The position numbers were made by a program, and so were the translations under genes. Positions 1 through 7,001 of a stretch of 8,644 nt of DNA are shown here, one piece after another. A model generated the notes under the pieces. It made no database searches, was not told the DNA's origin, and was given only the letters and a program-made list of their open reading frames with translations. Origin of the DNA: Pseudomonadota bacterium (GTDB lineage: Bacteria > Pseudomonadota > Alphaproteobacteria > Sphingomonadales > Sphingomonadaceae); the NCBI GenBank assembly GCA_030271565.1, contig JARXKR010000094.1, positions 1 to 8,644 of the forward strand, given 5' to 3'. Every line of letters starts with the position of its first letter. Positions within the stretch are counted from its first letter, which is position 1.

Positions 1-1346
1 GCCTCGAGGTTGAGCATTTCGGCGAGCAGGAAGGCGAGCTCGATCGACTGCGCGGCGTTGAGCCGGGGATCGCAGTGGGTGTGATAGCGGTCGGCCAGGC
101 TTTCCGAACTGATCGCCACCGCCCCGCCCATGCATTCGGTCACGTCCTGCCCGGTCATCTCGATATGGATCCCGCCCGCATGGGTACCTTCGGCGCGGTG
201 CACCGCGAAGAACCCGCGCACTTCATTGAGGATGCGGTCGAACGGCCGGGTCTTGTAGCCGGAGCTGGCCTTGATCACGTTACCGTGCATCGGATCGCAG
301 GACCACACCACCGAGTGGCCTTCGCGCTTCACCGCGCGGACCAGATGCGGCAGCCCGGCCTCGACCTTGTCATCGCCGAACCGGCTGATCAGCGTGATCC
401 GTCCGGCCTCGCGGCCCGGATTGAGCACGTCGAGCTGGCGCAACAGTTCGTCGGGGCTTATCGAAGGGCCGCATTTCATGCCAAGCGGATTGCCCACCCC
501 GCGCAGGAATTCGACATGCGCCGAACCTTCGAAGCGAGTGCGGTCGCCGATCCACAGCATATGTGCGCTGGTGTCGTACCAGTCGCCAGTCAGCGAATCC
601 TGCCGGGTCATCGCTTGTTCGTACTTGAGGTGGAGCGCCTCATGGCTGGTGTAGAAGCTGGTCCCCTGGAGCTGCGGTACGGTTTGGGGATCGATCCCGC
701 AGGCGGCCATGAAGTCCATCGCCTCGCCGATCCGGTCAGCGGTCTGCGCGAACTTGTCGGCCCACGGACTGCGGCCCATGAAATCGAGCGTCCACTGGTG
801 AACCTGGCGCAGATTGGCATAGCCGCCGGTCGAGAAAGCACGCAGCAGGTTGAGCGTCGAGGCCGACTGCGAATAGGCTTGAAGCAGCCGCTGCGGATCG
901 GGAATGCGCGCCTCGGGGGTGAACTCGATCCCGTTGATATTGTCGCCAAGGTAGCTCGGCAGTTCGACCCCGTCGATCACCTCGACCGGCGAGCTGCGCG
1001 GCTTGGCGAACTGCCCGGCCATCCGCCCGACCTTGATCACCGGCTGCTTGCCTGCATAGGTCAGGACGACGGCCATTTGCAGCAGCACGCGGAAAGTATC
1101 GCGGATGTTATTGGGATGGAACTCGGCAAAGCTTTCGGCGCAGTCGCCGCCCTGGAGCAGAAAACCCTTGCCCGCCGCGACTTGCGCCAGATCGGCCTTG
1201 AGCGCGCGGGCCTCGCCGGCGAAGACCAGCGGGGGGAAGTTGGTCAACGTGCCCGTCACCCGCTCGAGCGCGGCCTGGTCGGGATAGCTCGGCAGATGCC
1301 GCGCTTCCTTGCTCTGCCAGCTTTGGGGGGTCCAGTTCTGCGCCAC
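1..1346 (-). CDS. class II 3-deoxy-7-phosphoheptulonate (DAHP) synthase, 3' end cut by the window edge
   Basis: This cytoplasmic enzyme condenses phosphoenolpyruvate with erythrose 4-phosphate to make DAHP, the first step of the shikimate pathway. The reverse strand encodes 448 codons beginning MAQNWTPQSW and ending ...LLAEMLNLE at the edge. Class II enzymes are about 450-460 residues, so only a short tail is missing. The metal-ligand residues known from the Mycobacterium tuberculosis enzyme can be placed: Cys69 (GGDCAES), His354 (CDPMHGN), Glu396 (HIEMTGQD) and Asp426 (HCDPRLN). The His-Glu-Asp spacings of 42 and 30 equal those of the M. tuberculosis protein. A GRMAGQFAKPRS motif is also present. 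The start is GTG at 1346: an in-frame TGA lies six codons upstream at 1362-1364, no ATG intervenes, and a GCGGAG Shine-Dalgarno lies nine bases before it. The gene follows the M16 peptidase on the same strand after 105 bp. No regulatory N-terminal extension is seen. The paralogue symbol (aroF/aroG) cannot be decided. Confidence 0.95.
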   Translation of the reverse strand, partial: MAQNWTPQSWQSKEARHLPSYPDQAALERVTGTLTNFPPLVFAGEARALKADLAQVAAGKGFLLQGGDCAESFAEFHPNNIRDTFRVLLQMAVVLTYAGKQPVIKVGRMAGQFAKPRSSPVEVIDGVELPSYLGDNINGIEFTPEARIPDPQRLLQAYSQSASTLNLLRAFSTGGYANLRQVHQWTLDFMGRSPWADKFAQTADRIGEAMDFMAACGIDPQTVPQLQGTSFYTSHEALHLKYEQAMTRQDSLTGDWYDTSAHMLWIGDRTRFEGSAHVEFLRGVGNPLGMKCGPSISPDELLRQLDVLNPGREAGRITLISRFGDDKVEAGLPHLVRAVKREGHSVVWSCDPMHGNVIKASSGYKTRPFDRILNEVRGFFAVHRAEGTHAGGIHIEMTGQDVTECMGGAVAISSESLADRYHTHCDPRLNAAQSIELAFLLAEMLNLE

Positions 1347-1355
1347 GTCAACATG

Positions 1356-1361
1356 CTCCGC
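1356..1361 (-). promoter_or_regulatory. ribosome binding site that fixes the GTG start of DAHP synthase
   Basis: The reverse strand reads GCGGAG, then nine bases, then GTG at 1346. An in-frame stop (TGA, 1362-1364) just upstream rules out any earlier start. The nearby ATG codons at 1353-1355 and 1378-1380 are out of frame. This makes the GTG start secure despite being non-ATG. Confidence 0.65.
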
Positions 1362-1451
1362 TCAGGAAAGCGCGCCCCATAGCCCATGCGCGCGGATATG
1401 CAAAACATGCAAAGCGCCGGGCGGCCACGGCGAAATTTTGTTACGCAGGCA

Positions 1452-4436
1452 CTATCGTCCGCGCGGTGCCCTAAGTGACAAAATCGCGCTCAGCGACTGG
1501 CCTTGCGGCAGGATGACCATTCGCCAGCTGGTCCCGCGGGTCAGATATTTGCGCGCCAGCGCCTGCATCTCGGCCGGGGTGGTTACTGAATAATCGACAA
1601 TGACCGAGCTGATCGTGTTGATCCGCGCCGGATCGGCCGTCGCCCCCTCGAGCAGATACATGATGTAGCCGTTGCTGCCCATCGTCGCCCGGCTCAATTG
1701 CTGTTTGAGCGGTTCGGTGACACGGTCGAGTTCGTCCTGCGTGACCGGGGTTTCGCCCAGGTCGGCCGCAATCTTGTCCGCCGCCGCGAAGAATTCGGGA
1801 ATCGCCTTGGGCTGCATCTGCGACAGCGCGAAGACCGTGCCGCCGCCGTTGAGGTCGATTGGCCAATCGTTGCCGACTTGGGGCGAATAGGCCTCTCCCA
1901 GCTTTTCGCGCATCGCATCGAGGATGCGGTTCTGGACGATCTGCGACAGGATTTCGAGCCGGCGGCTTTCGCGGATGTTGGCCGTGCCGCCGCCGGTCGG
2001 CCAGGCGATCAGGGCCGCCGCCTGGTTCTGGTCGCCGCGATGATAGAGCAGCACCGGATCGAGCGACGGAGCCAGGGTATGCGCGGTGGCCGGCGCGGTG
2101 CCGGCCGGCAACTCTCCGCGCGCGGGCAAGGCACCGAAGGTCTTGGCCAGGGCGGCAATCGCGGCGTCACGCTTGAAGTCACCGAACAGCTGGATCTCGA
2201 TCGGCCCTTGCGCCAGAATCGGCGCCCAGACCTGACGGAACCCTTCGGGCGTGGTCGCCCCGATCTGCGCCGGGGTCGGGGTCTGAAACACCGGGTTCTT
2301 GCCGCGCTGGTAGAATTTGAAGTCGCGCTCGATCACCCCTTGCGGGCTGATCGAAAAGCTCTCGTAATTGAGTTTGGCTGCGGCTTGCGCGCGCAGCACG
2401 GGGTTGGCGTCCCACCGCGGCGTGGCAAACTTGGCGGCCATCAGGTAAAGCTGATCGTCGAGATCGGCAGCGCGAGTATCGGCCGAGAAGCGGAAAGTGC
2501 CGTCGTCGATCTTGAAATCGAAGCCCATCTTGCGCCCGGTCATGATCTTGTCGAGCTCTTCCTGGCCGAGCTTGCCCTCGCCCGAGCCGACCAGCGCGAT
2601 GTTGCCGAGCGTGGCATAAGGCGCATTTCCGGCGTTGAACGCACGCCAGCCCGCACCGAAGCGGACCTTGAGCGTCACCCGCCCGGGCTCGTTCTCGGTC
2701 GGCCACAGCAGCACCTTGACCCCATTGGCGAATTCGAGCTGCTCGATATCGAGGATGCCGGTGGGTTTGATCGCGACCGGTTGCTGCGGGGTGCCGATCG
2801 GCGGCAAACTGCCAAAGTCGATCGGCCCGGCGTCGACGCGCGAGCCGCCGTTGGCCGCGACCGGGCTGGCCAGCGCCAGCACGAGCGACGAAGCGGTCGC
2901 CTCGCTCGCCACCGGAGTGACGTAGATCCCGCGAGTTACCGTCCCACTGAACAAGCGGCGGGTGTGCCCCTGGACATTGGCCGGGGTGAACATCGAGCGC
3001 GAGCGCGAGAAAATGTCGAGCACTGTTTCGGGTGAAGCAATGGTCTCGCGAATATCGAGAGCGGCGACCATGTCGTCGGCCAGCTTCGATCCCGGCAGCA
3101 ACCGGCGCTGCTCGACCGAACTTTCGAAGGCGACGCCGAATTCCTTGGCCTCACGGTCGATCTCGGCCTGGGTTGGCGGTTTGGCAATGGCATCGGCGAT
3201 CACCCCGCGGGCATCCTTGAGCGCAGTCTTCCAGTCGGGCCCGAGCGGCGTAATCGAGACGTAAGTGGCGTCGGCCGAACGCATGGTCTTTTCCTGGCTG
3301 ACCTGCGCCGAAAGGTAGCTGCCTCCGGCGCGCGCGCGCGCCTCGAGCCGGCGGTTGATGATCGCCTGCGCCAGCGAATCCACCATGATTCCCTGGTTAT
3401 AGATGATCGTGTCGTGCACCGGGCGCCACGGGCGCAGCACGGCATAGGTGACCTGGCGCGGCAGATCGGGCTCGATAATGACCTTGGTTGCTCCGACCGG
3501 AGCAAAAGTCTTGGCGCCCTTGGGCGCAACCGGATCGCCGAACGGCGGCTCGGGCGGACGCGGGCCTGCACCTTTCCAGTCACCAAAATACTTGGCGATG
3601 TCGGCTTGCAGCTGCGCCGGATCGATATCGCCAACCGCAACGATCACGCAGTTTTCGGGCCGGTACCAGCGCTGGTGATAGGCGCGCACGCTGGCCTGAT
3701 TGGCCGCCAGCAGCGTCGCCTCGGTCCCGATGATCGGGCGTGATCCCAGCTTCTGCCCGGCGAACAGCGTTGCATATTGCTGGTTCATGACCCGCTCCCC
3801 GGCGCCGCCCCGCTCGCGCTTTTCGGCGAGCACGATCGGCACCTCGGTGCGCACGTTGGCTTCGGACAGCGTCGGCGCGATCATCATGCCCGAAAGGAGC
3901 TTGAGGCTGGTATCGACCGAATTGGCGTTGGCATTGGGCAAGTCGAGCTGGAAGGTGGTGCTGAGCGGACCGGTGCGCGCGTTGGTATCGCTGCCGAAGC
4001 TGGCGCCAAGCCGCTGCCACACCGGGATCGCCTGGCCCTCTTCAAGGTATCTGGACTGACGGAAGACCAGATGCTCGAGCAGATGCGAGAAGCCCATCTC
4101 GCTGGGCTTTTCGTACATCGAGCCGACGTCCATGCGGATCCGGATCGAGACCTGATCGGGCGGCAAGCCATTCTTGCGCACCGCATAGCGGACCCCGTTG
4201 GGCAGTTCGCCGAAGATCCATTCGGGGTCCTGCGGAATGTCGCTGCCGCGATAGAGCCAGGGGGTCTTGCCCGAATTCTGCGCCGGAGGATTTGCAGCCG
4301 CCTTGGCAATCGGTGCGCTGGTTGTTGCACGCTGCGTGGCGGCAGCCGTCGCCGCATCGAGCGCGGGCGCGAGCAGCAAGGTCAGGGCGGGAACGATGAA
4401 GGCGAGAATGCGCGCGGCGCGGGATTTGAACTGCAT
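1452..4436 (-). CDS. exported M16 (pitrilysin/insulinase-family) zinc metallopeptidase
   Basis: This 994-residue protein is a two-half M16 peptidase that probably degrades peptides in the periplasm or at the envelope. Residues 1 to about 28 form a signal peptide: a basic start (KSRAAR), a hydrophobic core (ILAFIVPALTLLL), then an Ala-rich cleavage region. The first catalytic domain starts near residue 75 and carries the inverted zinc motif HLLEH (His118, Glu121, His122). Glu205, with Glu198 seven residues earlier (EVPIVLAEKRE), is the likely third ligand. An M16 C-type domain follows at about 245-430. The second half (about 565-940) repeats the fold without HxxEH, as is usual. The stop is TAG at 1452-1454. 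The start ATG has no Shine-Dalgarno but sits just downstream of a good promoter, so the mRNA may be nearly leaderless. DAHP synthase follows downstream with no visible terminator between them, so read-through is possible. The substrate is unknown. Confidence 0.93.
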   Translation of the reverse strand: MQFKSRAARILAFIVPALTLLLAPALDAATAAATQRATTSAPIAKAAANPPAQNSGKTPWLYRGSDIPQDPEWIFGELPNGVRYAVRKNGLPPDQVSIRIRMDVGSMYEKPSEMGFSHLLEHLVFRQSRYLEEGQAIPVWQRLGASFGSDTNARTGPLSTTFQLDLPNANANSVDTSLKLLSGMMIAPTLSEANVRTEVPIVLAEKRERGGAGERVMNQQYATLFAGQKLGSRPIIGTEATLLAANQASVRAYHQRWYRPENCVIVAVGDIDPAQLQADIAKYFGDWKGAGPRPPEPPFGDPVAPKGAKTFAPVGATKVIIEPDLPRQVTYAVLRPWRPVHDTIIYNQGIMVDSLAQAIINRRLEARARAGGSYLSAQVSQEKTMRSADATYVSITPLGPDWKTALKDARGVIADAIAKPPTQAEIDREAKEFGVAFESSVEQRRLLPGSKLADDMVAALDIRETIASPETVLDIFSRSRSMFTPANVQGHTRRLFSGTVTRGIYVTPVASEATASSLVLALASPVAANGGSRVDAGPIDFGSLPPIGTPQQPVAIKPTGILDIEQLEFANGVKVLLWPTENEPGRVTLKVRFGAGWRAFNAGNAPYATLGNIALVGSGEGKLGQEELDKIMTGRKMGFDFKIDDGTFRFSADTRAADLDDQLYLMAAKFATPRWDANPVLRAQAAAKLNYESFSISPQGVIERDFKFYQRGKNPVFQTPTPAQIGATTPEGFRQVWAPILAQGPIEIQLFGDFKRDAAIAALAKTFGALPARGELPAGTAPATAHTLAPSLDPVLLYHRGDQNQAAALIAWPTGGGTANIRESRRLEILSQIVQNRILDAMREKLGEAYSPQVGNDWPIDLNGGGTVFALSQMQPKAIPEFFAAADKIAADLGETPVTQDELDRVTEPLKQQLSRATMGSNGYIMYLLEGATADPARINTISSVIVDYSVTTPAEMQALARKYLTRGTSWRMVILPQGQSLSAILSLRAPRGR

Positions 4437-4445
4437 AGGACGCGG

Positions 4446-4474
4446 ACTATAGGCAGCGGGATTGTGACTGACCA
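4446..4474 (-). promoter_or_regulatory. predicted sigma70-type promoter of the M16 peptidase gene
   Basis: On the reverse strand TGGTCA (4469-4474, four of six matches to TTGACA) is followed after exactly 17 bp by TATAGT (4446-4451, five of six matches to TATAAT). Transcription would start about 6-8 bases after the -10 box, only a few bases before the ATG at 4436. This fits the absence of a Shine-Dalgarno. It is a sequence match only. Confidence 0.5.
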
Positions 4475-4552
4475 GTGAATAACCGGGAGCAATGCGCGGG
4501 CCGGAACAAGCCCGGCTTGGCCCGGACCAAGCACTTCCACCCGGCCCGGCCC

Positions 4553-4581
4553 TTGTCGCAACGGAAGCGCAAGCCTACATC
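4553..4581 (+). promoter_or_regulatory. weak candidate promoter of nfuA
   Basis: TTGTCG (4553-4558) and TACATC (4576-4581) are 17 bp apart and lie directly before the nfuA ATG at 4591. The -10 box matches the consensus at only three positions. The rest of the 154-bp divergent region is GC-rich with repeated CCCGG words and a small inverted repeat, CTTGG (4516-4520) with CCAAG (4527-4531). No clear operator was recognised there. Confidence 0.25.
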
Positions 4582-4590
4582 CCATCCATT

Positions 4591-5166
4591 ATGTTTATTG
4601 AAACCGAATTGACGCCCAACCCGGCGACCATCAAGTTCCTCCCCGGCGAGACCGTGATGCCCAGCGGCACCCGCGATTTCCCCAATGAGGAGAGCGCTGC
4701 CGCATCGCCGCTTGCGTCGGCGCTGTTCGATCTGGGCGATGTGTCGGGGGTCTTCTTCGGGCGCGATTTCGTCTCGGTCACCGCGGGCGAAGGGGTCGAC
4801 TGGAGCCAGCTCAAACCGCAGGTCGTGGCCTTGCTGCTCGATCACTTTATCACCGGTTCTCCGCTGTTCGCCGGCCCTGATGCGAGCGCCATCGCGGTGC
4901 CGCCGGCCGACGATGATCTGCCCGACGATCCCGCCGATGCCGAAATCATCGACCAGATCAAGGAACTCATCGAGGTTCGCGTCCGTCCGGCGGTTGCCAA
5001 TGACGGCGGCGATATCGTTTATCGCGGCTTCCGCGACGGCGTGGTCTTTTTGACAATGCAGGGCGCCTGCGCCGGCTGCCCGTCGTCGAGCGCCACGCTC
5101 AAGAACGGGATCGAATCGCTGCTCAAGCATTACGTTCCCGAAGTGCTTGAAGTGCGCGCCGCCTGA
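4591..5166 (+). CDS. nfuA: NfuA/NifU-type iron-sulfur cluster scaffold/carrier protein
   Basis: This 191-residue protein is expected to carry an Fe-S cluster and pass it to apoproteins in the cytoplasm. Residues 1-88 match the Nfu N-terminal domain (MFIETELTPNPATIKFLPGE, and FGRDFVSV near 56-63). An acidic linker (ADDDLPDDPADAE, about 106-118) leads to the NifU C-terminal domain (about 118-185) with NDGGDI and the cluster-binding pair Cys160 and Cys163 in GACAGCP. ATG at 4591 is chosen because the Nfu domain begins there. An in-frame ATG at 4492 would add 33 unrelated residues. There is no clear Shine-Dalgarno before 4591. The gene diverges from the M16 peptidase and is separated from the next gene by a palindromic repeat. 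Domain order and length are typical of alphaproteobacterial and mitochondrial-type Nfu. Confidence 0.93.
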   Translation: MFIETELTPNPATIKFLPGETVMPSGTRDFPNEESAAASPLASALFDLGDVSGVFFGRDFVSVTAGEGVDWSQLKPQVVALLLDHFITGSPLFAGPDASAIAVPPADDDLPDDPADAEIIDQIKELIEVRVRPAVANDGGDIVYRGFRDGVVFLTMQGACAGCPSSSATLKNGIESLLKHYVPEVLEVRAA

Positions 5167-5189
5167 ATTTTATCAATCGCCCCTAGAAC

Positions 5190-5267
5190 TCGTCATTGCG
5201 AGGGTAGCGAAGCAATCCAGAGCGGTTTGCGGGGCTCTGGATTGCTTCGCTACCCTCGCAATGACGA
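5190..5267. repeat. perfect 34-bp inverted repeat (REP/MITE-like palindrome)
   Basis: The left arm at 5190-5223 (beginning TCGTCATTGCGAGGGTAGCG) is exactly complementary to the right arm at 5234-5267. A 10-base loop (GGTTTGCGGG, 5224-5233) separates them. It resembles the dispersed 'CGTCATTGCGAG...AGCAATCCAG' palindromes I recall from many bacterial genomes. When translated these give the spurious peptide pattern VIARVAKQSRA...LDCFATLAMT, and that pattern appears here. It fills most of the gap between nfuA and rutE. No T-run follows either arm, so it is not a standard terminator, but its RNA hairpin could limit read-through or protect the nfuA 3' end. The short word AACT occurs on both sides (5187-5190 and 5268-5271), which may be chance. 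Confidence 0.9.
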
Positions 5268-5292
5268 AACTAAATAATTTCCGGAGAACTAC

Positions 5293-5886
5293 ATGTCCCT
5301 GCCTTTGCCCGATGCGGCGCTTGACCAGCTGTTCCGCACCGCCCGCACTTATAACGGCTACATCGACCAACCGGTCGAGCGCGACCAGCTGGAGGCGATC
5401 TGGGAGCTGCTGAAAATGGGGCCGACTTCGGCCAACTGCCTGCCCGCGAGGCTGGTGTGGGTGACCACCCCGGAAGCCAAACAAAAGCTCGCCGACTGTG
5501 CCGGCGGGGCCAACCCGCCCAAGATCCTGGCCGCGCCGGTCAGCGTGATCATCGGGATGGATCTCGATTTCCACGAGCAGCTGCCCTGGCTGTTCCCGCA
5601 CGCCGACGCGAAGAGCTGGTTCGAAGGCAACGACGCACTGCGCGAAACCACTGCATTCCGAAATTCGTCGCTGCAGGGCGCCTATTTCATCATGGCGGCG
5701 CGCGCGCTGGGGCTCGATACCGGGCCGATGTCGGGGTTCAACCCGGCCGCGGTCGACGCCGCATTCTTCGCCGACACGCCGCGGGTGAAGTCGAATTTCA
5801 TTTCGACGCTGGGATACGGCGACCCCGCCACGATCTTCGAGCGCAGCCCGCGGCCCGATTTCGGGGCTTTCAATCGGATCGCCTGA
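5293..5886 (+). CDS. rutE: RutE/HadB-type nitroreductase family protein (probable malonic semialdehyde reductase)
   Basis: This 197-residue flavoprotein closely resembles E. coli RutE (196 residues). RutE is an FMN-dependent NAD(P)H oxidoreductase that reduces malonic semialdehyde to 3-hydroxypropionate during pyrimidine breakdown. Recognisable motifs in order are ARTYNGY (17-23), GPTSANCLPAR (43-53), LPWLFPHADAKSWF (97-110), FRNSSLQ (122-128), GLDTGPMSGF (140-149) and the C-terminal KSNF...LGYGDP. The start is supported by GGAGA at 5283-5287, five bases before ATG. No other rut gene is visible in the window, so a general quinone, aldehyde or nitro-compound reductase role is equally possible. 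It lies 25 bp after the palindromic repeat and 18 bp before tsaB, so it probably heads a rutE-tsaB-rimI transcript. The subfamily call is strong; the physiological substrate is inferred. Confidence 0.88.
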   Translation: MSLPLPDAALDQLFRTARTYNGYIDQPVERDQLEAIWELLKMGPTSANCLPARLVWVTTPEAKQKLADCAGGANPPKILAAPVSVIIGMDLDFHEQLPWLFPHADAKSWFEGNDALRETTAFRNSSLQGAYFIMAARALGLDTGPMSGFNPAAVDAAFFADTPRVKSNFISTLGYGDPATIFERSPRPDFGAFNRIA

Positions 5887-5904
5887 CGCGCTACTGCCGT
5901 TGGC

Positions 5905-6528
5905 ATGAAGTTGCTGGGAATAGAATGCGCCACCGAGAATTGCTCGGTTGCCCTGTTCGAACAGGGTGAGCTGCTGGCCGGCACCGCACAGGTGCTCGGC
6001 CGCGGCCACGCCGAAGCGCTGATCCCGATGATCGCCGCCTTGCCCGGCAAGGGCATGGCCGCGCGGATTGCCGTTTCACTCGGCCCGGGCAGCTTTACCG
6101 GGCTGCGCGTCGGGCTCGCCGCCGCACGCGCACTCGCACTGGCCTGGCAAGCCGAGCTGCTGGGCTATTCGACCCACGCGCTGGTCGCGGCGATGGCGCG
6201 CGCGCAGTCCGGAAGCCAACCGGTGAGCGTGGCGATGAGCGGCGGGCACGGCGAATGGTTCCTCAGCGAATTCGCGGCTGACGGTTCCATGCTTGTCGCC
6301 CCCCGGTCGCTGGCACCGCAAGTCGCAGCCTTGGAATTCCAATCCGATCTCGTCGCCGGATCGCAGGCCGAAGCGCTGGTGGCAGCGCGCGGCAATGGAC
6401 GGGCCCTCGCCCTGCTGCCCGATGCGCGGGAGCTTTTGCTGCTCGAACCTGCCGCTTTTACGCGCGCGGTGCACCTCGAATACGGCCGCGCGCCCGACGC
6501 ACGCCTGCCCGGCGGGCTGCTGCCATGA
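5905..6528 (+). CDS. tsaB: tRNA threonylcarbamoyladenosine biosynthesis protein TsaB
   Basis: TsaB is a catalytically inactive paralogue of TsaD. It joins TsaD and TsaE in transferring the threonylcarbamoyl group to A37 of ANN-decoding tRNAs (t6A) in the cytoplasm. The 207-residue product starts MKLLGIECATENCSVALFE, the family's ASKHA-fold beginning. It has RGHAE near 33-37 and the signature GPGSFTGLRVGLAAAR at 60-75. The C-terminal half is more variable, and the protein is slightly shorter than the E. coli protein. No Shine-Dalgarno is seen before the ATG. The rutE stop is only 18 bp upstream, so translation may depend on coupling. Its stop overlaps the start of rimI by four bases (ATGA), and tsaB-rimI adjacency is common in bacteria. 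Confidence 0.93.
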   Translation: MKLLGIECATENCSVALFEQGELLAGTAQVLGRGHAEALIPMIAALPGKGMAARIAVSLGPGSFTGLRVGLAAARALALAWQAELLGYSTHALVAAMARAQSGSQPVSVAMSGGHGEWFLSEFAADGSMLVAPRSLAPQVAALEFQSDLVAGSQAEALVAARGNGRALALLPDARELLLLEPAAFTRAVHLEYGRAPDARLPGGLLP

Positions 6529-7001
6529 TGCCTCCGGCCGACGATCTCGACCGAATCATGGCGGTGATGGCCGCCGCGTTCGAGCCCCAATACGGTGAAG
6601 CGTGGAACCGCCGCCAGGTCGAAGACGCGTTGATCCTCGGCAATTGCCATTACGGGTTGGGACAGGACGGAGAGCTATGCGCCGGGTTCTACTTGTCCCG
6701 GTTCGCCTACGACGAAGAAGAGCTGTTGCTGCTCGGAGTAATCCCCCAGCTGCGCGGCCGCGGATATGGCGCGGGCCTGCTCGAACGGTTCCTGGACGGT
6801 GCCCGCTCGCGCGGCGCGCGCCGCGTTCTGCTCGAAATGCGCGAAGGCAATCCGGCAGAGCGCCTTTACCGGCGCTATGGGTTCGAGCAGATCGGCAAGC
6901 GCCCCGATTACTATCGCGGAACAAATGGACGACGAATCAATGCGCTGACCTTTGCTTGTCAATTGGAAGGCGATTCGCAGCCCAATCAGCAGTCCATATG
7001 A
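6525..7001 (+). CDS. rimI: RimI-type GNAT N-acetyltransferase (ribosomal protein S18-alanine N-acetyltransferase)
   Basis: This is a 158-residue GNAT enzyme. RimI uses acetyl-CoA to acetylate the N-terminal alanine of ribosomal protein S18, and some homologues act more broadly. The acetyl-CoA pyrophosphate loop is QLRGRGYGAGLLE (75-87). The C-terminal RimI signature runs LLEMREGNPAERLYRRYGFE followed by IGKRPDYY to residue 130. Glu104 and Tyr115 align with the general base and acid reported for Salmonella RimI. The first ATG (6525) overlaps the tsaB stop as ATGA. The second ATG, at 6528, is an equally possible start, and neither has a clear Shine-Dalgarno, which suggests coupled translation. 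The tail after about residue 147 is polar and not part of the GNAT fold. No terminator is seen after the stop. Confidence 0.9.
   Translation: MMPPADDLDRIMAVMAAAFEPQYGEAWNRRQVEDALILGNCHYGLGQDGELCAGFYLSRFAYDEEELLLLGVIPQLRGRGYGAGLLERFLDGARSRGARRVLLEMREGNPAERLYRRYGFEQIGKRPDYYRGTNGRRINALTFACQLEGDSQPNQQSI

Noticed and set aside
75..1382. 435-residue open frame on the plus strand opposite DAHP synthase
   Set aside because: It is antisense to a gene with intact metal-site motifs, shows no recognisable domain, and is His/Arg/Gly-rich as expected from a GC-rich shadow frame.
1698..3035. 445-residue open frame on the plus strand opposite the M16 peptidase
   Set aside because: It lies wholly inside the M16 coding region on the other strand and has an Arg/Gly-rich composition without any domain. 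It is a shadow frame of GC-rich DNA.
4511..4551. Repeated CCCGG words and a CTTGG/CCAAG inverted repeat in the divergent region
   Set aside because: The copies are short, irregularly spaced and GC-rich, and can arise by chance. No operator or riboswitch could be supported.
4492..4590. Possible N-terminal extension of nfuA from the ATG at 4492
   Set aside because: The added residues are Pro/Ala-rich and unlike Nfu proteins. The Nfu domain begins exactly at the ATG at 4591.
5190..5267. The palindrome read as an intrinsic terminator or a CRISPR element
   Set aside because: No T-run follows either arm, and there is only one copy with no spacer array. A REP/MITE-like repeat fits better.
5173..6009. 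278-residue minus-strand frame across the palindrome and rutE
   Set aside because: Its C-terminal part is the translated palindrome (VIARVAKQSRA...FATLAMT), a known false-protein signature, and the rest is antisense to rutE.
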